Of a DNA stretch of 64,000 bases, positions 29,901-41,900 are shown one piece after another. The position numbers and the translations under genes were made by a program. Under the pieces are notes generated by a model. It saw nothing but the letters and a program-made list of their open reading frames with translations. It was not told where the DNA came from and made no database searches. The stretch comes from Nematostella vectensis. Lineage: Eukaryota; Cnidaria; Anthozoa; Actiniaria; Edwardsiidae. The stretch's first letter is position 1; each line of letters opens with the position of its first letter. The stretch lies in assembly GCF_932526225.1 (NCBI RefSeq), contig NC_064035.1, positions 7,317,501-7,381,500 on the forward strand, read 5' to 3'.

Positions 29901-32900
29901 GAAAAACTCATATTATTTATCCTATGCTGAAAGAACGGAGAAACTAAGATTTGTTACGCTACCGTACTTGAAAGTTTCATCAAAACAAGAACAAATAAAA
30001 CAAAACGATGGAGTTGCTTAAGTACGCTGGTTTGATGTCTGGTGATAGATAAGTAACGCGAGGTACGCTGATTTGAGTTGTGGTGAGTGCGCATATGATG
30101 TCTAGTAATAAGTAACCAGACCCTGTGTACTGGGCATGGCCTGTGTAGGGCCTGTGTATGGTCTGTGCGGGGTAACGCTCGTTTGATGTCTAGTGATAGA
30201 TAACTAATGCTAGGTACGCTGATTTGAGGTGTGGTGAGGGCGCACATGATGTCTAGTAATAAGCAACCTGTGTACTAGGCATGCCTGTGTGAGCCTGTGT
30301 ATGGTCTGTGCGGGGTATGCCTGGCTCAGGTGGATCAATGGTGTGTTTAAAAGTACTCACATCACTGGCACGAGGCCCAATATAGTCCAGGTTAGAAGGG
30401 TAGGTGATAACAGCTTGCGCCAAGTATGCCGCATCCGTGGCTTTGTTCTTGATATCCACCATTAGTGTCACCTCCTTGATCGTGCCTATGCGTATCTCCT
30501 TGTAATTCCTGCGAGATACAAGATGATACACAAAATGTATGATTTAATGTTTAAAATAACCAGCGGAATTTATCACGGTTATCATAAAGGCGATAGCGAA
30601 ATAGATGATAGCTATAAATGGTCAAAAAAGGTGACAAGGGCTGCCCATTTGTGTCTAAGTATTGAGCCTGTGTGTAATAAGGTGTGTAATAAGGCGTGTA
30701 ATAAGTCTGTAAACACATTATTAAAAATATGTTTTCAAAAACGTAGCATTTTATTTCCATACTTACTGGGGAATAGATAGTTGTCCTTTAACCGCCAAGT
30801 CTGGCTTACAAATACTCCCTCTGCATTCTTTCTGGAATGTGGCCTAAAAATTAGAGGAAAAGGTATGTTGGGTCTAGCTGTGCAAGGTAAATGCAAGAAC
30901 TACTATGTTGAAGGTGCTCCACATTGCATGATGTCAGAAAAATTGCGTGCACCAAGTATCTTAGTCAACAACGGTCAGTATGAATATAAATAGCAACAAT
31001 GGAGGGTACGTATTGTATGTAACCTTCTACCCTAAAGGCTTGCAATTATTAAGTATGTGGCATAGGTTCCTGGAACTGTAAGAACTGTACGTACCACTCC
31101 CTTCTACACTTAGGCTTGTAGTCATTAAGTACGGGTCATAGAGAGCCGGCACAGCAAGAACTGTACGTACCACTTCCCTGCTACCCTTAGGCTTGTAATC
31201 ATTAAGTACTGGACATAGAGAGCCGGCAAGGCAAGAAGAGCTGTCCAGCGCGAACGATACATCAAAGGTTAGCAATCCAAGCAAGTCAAAGATCCGCTCA
31301 GCAGTCTGTTGGCATGAAACACAAATATAGAGCTATCACACCACATAATAACATGATGTTGCGAGAATGTGGGTTGTGACTGTGTGGTGTGTGCTTTTAG
31401 GTAATTCAGTAGACATGCCGGTTTCAGGTGACTATGCAGACTGTTGATGTAGGATGACTGTTTAAAATGGCTGTGCTCGGTGACTCTATAAAGCGACTAT
31501 ACTGGGCTGACTACTTTTGGTGACTGGCGGACAGTGACTGCGCACATAATATGTAGGATCACGTCAAAAGATGACGATCTTATGTATCTCTCTGATATAT
31601 TTAGCCTGTATGTTAACTTCCTGAGTAGTGTGCCTCTGGTCCTTTGTATACGGTGCTAAAGGGACTGTCTGGTGTGTCCTTTTAGGTTATTGTGAAGATG
31701 CTATACATAGGTGTAGAGTGAGTAAGTTCATCATTAAGGTCTTTTGACTGTGTACGAGTACCATACGTAGGTATTTAGATTGTGTATGACTACACGTGTG
31801 GCATACCCTAAAGTGCACAGTGAATGGAGGCAAGCAGTACTCCGTCCTCTGCTTAGGTATGGTGTACAAGCCAGTATTGCTGAAGGACTTGTCACCATTT
31901 TTGTAGAAGTACATTCTACGCAAGTCATCTGAACCTTTATCTTTGTCCACTTCAACATTGTATGTGATATTCAAATCTATCAGGTTAAAGTCCCTCATCA
32001 GTGCACATTACAATACCTCGGAACATACTACCATACAAGGATACAGGTACATACCCAGGATTTGATGATGGGTGTTGGGGGGGGGGCAGTCAAAGTTATT
32101 ATATGGATTTGTATTGATAAGCTTTCAATACGAAATAACCCTCTTCCTGGCGACTAAGGGGAGGGGGGTAGGTGCGCACACTCCTATGTTATGGCATTTC
32201 ATAATTGGAGTTTTACATTACTGGCTAAACACCCGGAAAAGATGACAAACTCTAAGTCAATAATCGACTAGCTATACCTTGATCGTTTGTCCGCTTTTTG
32301 TCTTCGTACTTGAAACACGCAGTTACATTTAGACTGAAATAAAAAATCACGTGAAATTCATACGATACATCACATGAAAAAGTACACATTGACTTGAAGA
32401 TTGATATATCTTATTTAGAAAAGAACTGGTGGGATTATCTTTACTATCATAAGCGCTACGTCTGTCGGGCGAACGTTTTTGATTGGTCGAGCGGTATGAC
32501 GTCATCTACCTGCACAAGGTTTTGAACGAGAATTCTTGCAGGCACCATTGTCGAAAACACAGAAAAACATTCCGAAAACCCTGAGAAGTATTCTGAAAAT
32601 TTGCTAACTGTGCGAGATATCTATGCATATAAACATGCCTGCCTGGAGATAAGGACATGAAGCTCTTCTGAAGGCGGTCCTTCGTGTGAAGAAACAAACA
32701 ATGTTCGTCTGATGATGGGGAAAATCAGTGGAATTAAAATCGAATCGTGTTTTGACAAGTGTCGCCGAGAAAGCATAATTTTAGCCTGGAATAGCACATT
32801 CTTGGGAAGCTTATTGAAGTACTTGATTTTTGGCCATCTGAGATGTGTCTGATAATACAAATGATGATCTAGATTGGGTTGCTTGCGTTGAGAAAGTTTA

Positions 32901-35900
32901 GCAAAGACGTATGATGACGGGAAATCGATCCGGGGTATCGCTTTGACAAAGGAAAAGATTGCTTCGCTATGGAATTAAAATTTCTTCAAATGCATAAGAA
33001 TTATGAAAAAAAGGCGTCATGTTATCTTTGTTCGCCTGAGATAAGAAAGAAGAGAAAACACATGAAACATTTTCCACATCTAGACATTGAAGCTGAACTG
33101 TATGATGATGAATTTGAAATCAAAGGTAAACTGTGTATGTTGAATTTGATTTCAAGAGATGAATAAGTATATTTAAAATTTATGAACTAAGCTGCTGAAG
33201 AATGTTGTATAAATACTTACAGTGATTACAAAGATCCCAATAATTATTGTGTTCTTTGTGTTTTTGTCTGTAACGATTAATATAGCTTAACGGATCCTGC
33301 CAAAAGTGAATCTAAAAATATTATTTTGAGAAAGCTCCACAGTAAGGTACATTAATTATCGTCACAAGGTGACAGCTCCTGTTCTTGTTATCTTAGAGAA
33401 ATTATTTAAACTAACCAGGACTTGCAGCCGCTTTGAACTCGCTGCCACGCCAAGGGCTTTACTTCAAGCTACTAAGTTAGCAGGTCAAAGCAATGTTTCA
33501 GTGTTATTTCGAAATAACCATCTAAAAACAAAGGTTTATACAATCTTCACCAGTTTCGATCGCAAATACCGCAACAGCTTCCAAACATCAGCCGATGGAA
33601 ACGGATGCTTTCTCACACGTGGTATTTTGCAAGGATGACAAAATGGCGGCTGAAAGAGACACTTCACTGAGTCCACTTACCATTTATGTTCCGAGTCATC
33701 ATCCTCCCTGCATATTCCAGTATTGTTGTTTTCCAGTACAATACGGTTACTACTCAAGGTGATGGTGGATTCAACATCAATGATACGCCGTGACCTATAC
33801 CCAAAAGAAACGTCACTGTAACTGTTGCTATAGTATCCATACTGCCACGGAGTACTACTGTGTATCTAGACGATTGTATCGCCCGATGACTTTTATATAG
33901 TCTATTTATACGTATGTCTTTTTGGTATTCGCGATAATGAAGAAACTTTTATTCACTATACAACGGCAAGATGCCGGAAATAATCACTTATCAAGCCCAA
34001 TTTTTCATACTTCCAAGGAGTAATCTCATGGAATATTACTCCCGACCGCGGTGCAGAATAGGGAGTTATATGTCTAAAGGCGGATTTCGACAGCATGATT
34101 TAGTCGTATGCGACCTCCCTATGACATGTCTCAGCCCTGAATTACACACTACGACATTCGTAATCCAGCATCGTAGCAGAGTCATAGGCTGATTTACACT
34201 CTACAACTCGAGCTGTAGAGTCGCATACGACTAAATCTTGCTGTCTTTAAAGGGACAATTACAAAGGGAGGGGGGCAGAGAAAATGTGGCTTAAATTGGA
34301 GTTACATGTACTGTACATGATATTATTTGCTTCCCCCTGAAGAAGTTGGGGCTCTTTCTAAATCAGAGCGCCCCTATCCTCAGGACGACATAAAAAACTA
34401 CCCCTAAAAGATATCACACTTACTTGAGTAAAACAGCATTGTTTGAACCATATGCCCCGATTGCCAAATCTATAATGACATTGAGAACGCCGAGTTTTAT
34501 TGGGAAAAATAAATATGATGACATTGATGGAAATCGCATATAGAACATACCTGGGTAGCCATTATCGTCTACATCAAGTCCTCCGGATATCGACTGACCA
34601 AAGTTGCGGAGAGAAGAATGCACACTTGAGCCAAGAATTTTCTGAAATGATTAAGTCACACATCAGCATGATCAGCTGTTTAAACTTGTTCAAAGTTGGT
34701 CTGAAACAGCCTATTTTGACAGTCCCACAGCAGGAACTGCTACCCCTGAGTATGTCCCTGGCTTGATACCTGCTTGTAGTTGGTATCTATTCCAGAGGAA
34801 GATCCGTGGTATATATAAACTGCTCCATGTTCTCCCTCAAATGGCGCCCCAATTGCCACATCTGCAATGAGATATCACATCTCATCATATCACATCAAAG
34901 CAGATAATGGTGCTTGGTAAATAAGAATCACATGATAATGTTATCACAGCAGACAATGATACGAGGCAAAGAACGGCACAATAATTATAAACACAGCAGA
35001 CAATGGTGGTTGGTAAAAAAAAACACATGATATAAACACAGAAGGCACTGGTGCTAGTGTTGTGTCACAATTCGTGGCAGAAGTAATAATGCCTCTTTTT
35101 AGAAAGTAGCCTTAGATGAGCGACATATTCAATGTTAAAACTTAAAAAATACATTATGAACAATAGGTCTATAAAGCAACACCAAACCAGATAATAAGAC
35201 CATAAATTGACAACTAACAAACATAATATAAATTTATACAAATTTATCAGATCATTATATTGACTTTACCTAGGTATCCATCTTGATTGAGGTCCCCGGC
35301 ATTAGCAATAGCTGAGCCAAATCTGGCACTAGGAGTCTTATCGCCAGCAAGTTCCATGTTGGACATGAGGTTCAAGGCACCCTGGCATAGTCAACAAATA
35401 GGGATTTTTAAAGAGGTGAAAAAATTGGCTCTCAAATCAGGGACTGTAAATCCCTTGTCTTCTCGAATAAAGATATCCCGTTTCTAACAACACTTTTTTG
35501 GGCTATGTAAAAGGACGACGACAACAATTTTGATAATGATCCTGGCGGTAACATCATTTACCCTTTTGTTGTTAAGGTAGACATACACTCGACCCTCGTC
35601 CTTAATGTTTGAATATAAGGGCGCACCAACCAGCATGTCTGAATACCTGTGTCAAAACGCACATACAATACAAACATGAAAGTAAGACTTTAGTATAGGA
35701 ACATAAAGAAACCAAGAAATAAATGCAGACATGAGGTGCTCATGTAAATATGTCAAAGGAAAAAAAAAACACTCCAAAACAGTGTTGCAATTTACAATAT
35801 GACAATCTTAATCTTTACAATCTTACCCATCATTGTTCAGATCAACTGAGCATAGCACACTTCCAAAGTAGCTTCCCATCTGTAAAATCACAACTGTTAA

Positions 35901-38900
35901 AAATAATTCTGAACCCACACCCCTGACCTCACATCCAGCACTCGCTGTACACACCCACTCTGCACTTCCAAACCCATGCTTGATGATTCCACCTCCAGGC
36001 TCACACCAATGCTTCTTTTACACACCCTCACAATTTGCAGATCGAGTACAGTATGCTTTCTTTGCCCATCCAATTCGCACCTTCACGTCAATGCCTACCT
36101 TCACACCTGCCTTCTGGCCACATCCATTCCTTGCATAACTGATAAATCATATATAGATGAAACAGCCCCTACACTACATAAATATCCAACACAGTCTTTC
36201 TTCTTCTTGGGAAGTTTAGTACCCATATTCAACCCCTGGCACCTGATTACACAAGTTTTAATCCACATCTAAACAGCTCCACCCTTGCCAGCCGTCAATC
36301 AAGCTGCCACACTGGCACTGTACAACCCCACTGACCTTGAGATTTTTAGGCTGGGGTAGAGCTGCGCTGACTGTTAACTGAGAATCCTTTTGGTAAATCA
36401 GCACCTGTTGAGAAAAGTCTGTTTGTCAGACCTTGAAAGGTGAACTCACCGTTAAAGGTAAAATAGAGAGCAATCACACTGAAAGTAGAGTAATCGCCCA
36501 GAAAGGAGAGGTAGAGAGCAATAACCCTGAAGGTGAGATAGAGCAATCATCTTGAAAGGTAAGGTAGACAGCAATCAAGAACTCTGAAAGTTGTGGCAGA
36601 GAGCGATCACACTGAAGGGTGCAGTAGAGACAATCACCCTGAAAGGTGAAATAAGCAGCAATCACCCTGAAAGGTGAAATAAGCAGTGATCACCCTAACA
36701 GGTGAAACAAGCAGTGATCACCCTGAAAGGTGAAATAAGCAGCAATCACCCTGAAAGGTGAAATAAGCAGCGATCACCCTGAAAGGTGAAATAAGCAGCA
36801 ATCACCCTGAATGAAATAAACAGCAATTACCCTGAATGGTGAAATAAGCAGCGATCACCCTGAAAGGTGAAATACGCAGCAATCATCCTGAAAGGTGAAA
36901 TAAGCAGCAATCACCCTAACAGGTGAAATAAGCAGTGATCACCCTGAAATGTGGGGTAGAGAGTAATCACCCTGAAAGAAGGAAGTAGAGAGTGATCGCC
37001 TTGAAAGGTGAGGTAGAGAGTAATCAACCTGAAAGGTGAGATAGAGAGTGAGGTAGAGAGCAATAACCCTGAAAAGTGAGATAGAGCAATCCTGAAAGGG
37101 TGAGGCAGAGAGCAATATCACCTTGAGAGGTAAAGTAGAGAGTGATCACCCTAAAAGGTGAGGTAGAGACCGATCACCCTAAAAGGTGAGGTAGACAGCA
37201 ATCACCCTGAAAGGTAAGGTAGACAGCAATCACCCTGAAAGGAGAGATAGAGAGTTATCAGCCTGAAATGTGAGGTAGATAGCAATCACCCTGAAAGGTA
37301 AGGGAGACAACAATCACCCTCAAAGGAGTGGTAGAGAGTGATCACCCTGAAATGTGGGGTAGACAGCAATCACCCTGAAAGTTAAGGGAGACAGCAATCA
37401 CCCTGAAAGGAGAGGTAGAGAGTGATTTCCCTGAAATGTTAGGTAGAGAGCAATCACCCTAAAAGGTAAGATAATCAGCAATCACCTTGAAAGGTAGGGT
37501 AGAGAGCAATCACTTTGAAAAGGTAGGGCAGAGAGCGATCACCCCGACGGGTGCAGTAGAGAGCAATAACCCTGAAAGGTGTCAGTCTATCATAATATAT
37601 CATGTACAGTGTGGTAAAGAAACTTACAAAGTTAAATTCTTATATCGTTCAAGGTCTATTGTAGAGTTTTAAAACTCTGATCACTGGGAAGTGATGCAAC
37701 CTTAGTGCAACAAGAACAAAGGAAGCCCTTACCTTTCCTTTGAGGTTCTCAGCTCTAGGTGCTCCACCTGCAATGTCTGTGGAAAGCGAAGAACAGCCTA
37801 TGGTGAACTGAGAGTTGAGTTAAGTAGGTTCTGTCTATACTGTACCACTTTGTCTTCCCACACGGTCTGTCTGTCTGTTTCTTCAGACCACATTCTATCT
37901 GTCTGTCTGTTTGCACCTGTAGTCTGTCTAATTGTTGGTACATTTCTGTCACTTACCTGTTCTGTTCGCCTGTCCAAACTGACCACTTGTTACAGCATAT
38001 CCTGTTAAAGAGACAAAAACCCAGAATAGAAATTAAAATAGATTATATACATGTCTGCATATTTTACCCTGGGAACCAGATGACCCTAGCTTCATTTCTT
38101 GTTACTCAAACCAAACGGGCACACAACAACTAAGGTGAACAGTGAAGCTTGGAGCCAATTGCACCAAAGGCATACTGTGCAATGCTTGAGCAATATAACA
38201 GATTGGTATGGTAGATCTAGAATTTCAGGAAAGTTTTGTAATTGAACATCTTTTCCTAATACATGCAAAAATATTTGCCATACGAGTAAATCACTAAATA
38301 ACCAAGGAATCTCACCCATATAATACCCAATGTCAATCTGATCTTGAGTAGAGAAAGTCTGGTCACCGAACAATGGAGAATCTAATATAATGCCACCTTC
38401 AAAGAAAAAACAAGTAATTTAAAACAATGTCAATTTTGCTGTTCTGATAAAGCATCATCATCATCATTATCATCATCCATGGCCCGGATAGCTATTGCTA
38501 AATGCAGACAGCCATCATATAAACTATAATTTTTAATTAATTGAAAAAAATAAAATGGAAATAGAGAATGCTTATGTCAATTACTTTCTACCTTACAAAT
38601 TTTGTTACTTCATCATTGAAAATCCAAGGTTTCTTACCTTTCCATCTTGTTATTCCAACTGCTCCCATTATGATATCCCGCTTATCCAAGGAGTATTCAG
38701 CACTTATGCCACTCTGGCAATAGCCAAAATAGTTATTTCCTTTCTTTTCTAAAATAGAAAAATAATAGTAAATCAATAAAAAAAACAATTATACCAAACC
38801 TGTAGGTTTTAACAACTGCATAATGGCTATAACAATAAAAGGTAATGTCATCTTCATCATCATACTATTAGGCCTAGTTTAAAGGCAGCATTAATGTAGC

Positions 38901-41900
38901 ATAAAATTCAGCTGTATAAAACTACATTTTATACATGGTTAATTTGGTAAAACCATTTTACATGGCTGGTGATATTAAATTTGGGTTTGCCAGATAATAC
39001 GCCTGGTTCAGCCACATAATACAGCTTACGTCAAATTGGTTTTAGATGTGGTACTGTATTATCCATGTGCTGTATAGAATGCAGCTATTATGCAAGTTAT
39101 TGTAATGAATGCAAATTCGGCTATAAGACGGCATTGGTTTAAAATGCTGAATAAGGCTTCAGCTGAAGCATATGGAATTAAAAAGTCACACTGCATTTCA
39201 AGGAATGTGACACAAGGGTAGGTCATTCATATATGGTTCACTTTAGTGTCCCTTTACCCTAACAATTACAATAGTGAACCATGTATGACGGATCAACAGT
39301 GAAACTCACAAGACATATACTGCTGTCATTGTGACAGCACAGGCTCTTTCCACTAGCCCACTAGATCTTAATTATATATGCTTAATTCAGCATCTAAAAC
39401 TGCTCTATTTAAGTCGACTAAAATTTGAATTTTGTACGGTGTAATGTTATTGAGGCCTTACACTTGTTAGTTGATGTTAACTGTATGGCAGCGCAGTGGG
39501 CCTTATATTGCAGAAGGAACCTCCTTTCCCCTTCCATTTTCTTATCATCAATTGTTTTCATCTATCATGCATTGCAGATTTGGATTGAAGCACTATTCAA
39601 ACTTAAAGTTCTATTTTTTTTATTATTCACGCTCTGTAACCTTTATACCTTTATGATAAACCTGATGTTTTTACTTACTTGGCTTACACGGGCTGATGGG
39701 TGGTTCACTGAACTTGTCAAGTCTTGAGTTGATGTCATAGCATTTTCCTACTATCCACCGGTACTGTAGGTCCTTTGTTGCACTTGGAGGCATGCCACGG
39801 TAAGTATACCTTGGAGCACATGTCTTTCAGTGAAAACAAATAGAGTACAACTGTCAACATTAAACAAAAATAGGCAAGGTAATTTTGATTTGGACAATAC
39901 ATACATTTTGCACTGATGTTTAAATAGTTTTTTTTTTGTGGAAAATGTGTAAATTATCACGACTAAGAAAGATCAAATAACTAAATTCTAACACTTACCA
40001 CAACTTTCCCATCTATTCCTGTGCTATGGAGACTCCCTCCTAACCACTGGCCTTTCTTCTCTTCCAGTTTAACGGTCTTTATAGTGTTGTCAATTGGAGC
40101 TTGCTCTGTTTCTTCCTCTGAGACATAATAGAAAATTTGCATTTTTAATTATGGGTGGATTCAGGAGTGCCAAAACGGGGGGGGGGGGGGGGGGGGGAGG
40201 AAAGGTTGAAGTAAGGGTTTCAAGAACAGGGGGGGGATTTTCTTATATTTCTTTTTTTTACTCCAAATATCAAAGAAAAAGAGGGGTGGGGGTGGGGCCA
40301 GTTCGGCCCACCTCCTAGATCCGCCCCTGATTAACATGTATACAGTATACTTTGACTATGCAAAATCAGTGAAATAGTAAGACTACCAGGGTGGGCTTAC
40401 ACGGAGCATACCCCCATACTCCTTTAAATAAATCAGTAAATATGATAAGATGTTGACTCAAATGCAAGAGAAAAAGTGTGAGTCTTTCTAAAATAGGGAT
40501 AAGGCTGAGTTTAGAAAATATAGGAAATATTAGAAAAGCTAGGAAATATTATTGTTTGGGAAGAGATGGAAATAATTTTCCCCTGGGTGATGGAGGTGGA
40601 GGGTTGATTGGCTGGGGGGGGGGGGGGGGGTGATGAGGGGATCTGCTTACTAGAGCCTTACTAGAGTACTTACGTTTATTATCAATGTTCATCACTGAGC
40701 AGCTGGTTCCCCCTGTGCTGCACTTGAACACTGCACCGTATTCCTCCAAGATGTCATTGGCATCTGATCGGACATTGCTTTTAGGAGAGCCAACTAAAAT
40801 CCTGAAAGTGATCATTGACAAATTCAAAAAGCAGTTCTTCCTCTAACTTTTCAAGAGAAATGGAGAAAGAGAAGGTGCTTATTCATATTATTCCTCTCCA
40901 GGAAGGCACTTATTTGTGGAGTTGCTTATTATTCAGGCAATTAAGGTATCTCTGGCATGAGATGGGGTGTTTTGCATTACATTTCTTTAATAATAAGTAA
41001 ATTAGCATCTGTCCAATGTTAAGTTTTTTTCCATAAAGACCAAATTTCAAGGAGGATTTTTTTTCCTTGAGCAAAGAAAATAGAAATCATTTAGAGATAA
41101 AAAAGAAATTAAAAAGGTGCCTCGTCTGGGAAATGAAAAACTAAACAAACACCGCGGCGCTAATTCGAGCGTTTACGGTATGTTAATATTCTTTAGGGTG
41201 TCTTTAGGGTGTTGTTGTTGCTGCTGTAGCAGGATATTTTTTCCAAAAAATAAGAACCTATTTAAGAACCTAATTATCCTAATTTTTGTGTGAACCACCA
41301 CTACAAGAACCTGTTCAAGCTAACTCACAAAAATATAGATTGTTACAAGTTATACGGCTTTCTACTGTACGTAAATAAAAGCCAAATTTAGAGATCGGAC
41401 AGGGTCGGCAAGGATAGCCGCAACATATTTGTAATGCACTCAAATTTACATAATCAAATCATAAGTGTTAAAACCCACATACTTGACTGATTTACAACAC
41501 AAAACAATATATTTGAATGTTAAATGAAATGTAGTCACGGCTATATACAATACTGTGGTCCTTAATAGTTATCAGTATACTACTCAATTTTAATTACTGT
41601 CAATAGACGTGATTTCTACACAGTAATTAAAATTGAGTAGTAAACTGTCTATAAAATGTGTATAAATCTTAGCCTTACAGAACCATTATAGCCTTGAATA
41701 AAGAGCTATCGCACCTACGAGAATAGCATAATAGGAAATGCCCCATTATGAGGTTAGTTTGGATTTGGGAGTGATACTCTAATACTCTAATGATCAGAAA
41801 TGGAGACCCACCATTTACTGCTAGCTGAGGAATGCAGCGCCACAGTATAACCAAAATAAGGATTGACGGAGCTTGAACCGCCTGGGTGGCTGTAGATGAC

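Noticed and set aside
31977-31998. Apparent extra integrin codons starting MRDFNLID before exon 18
   Set aside because: Using the acceptor at 31994-31995 breaks the frame with exon 17. The acceptor at 31977-31978 keeps the frame exactly, so these codons are intronic.
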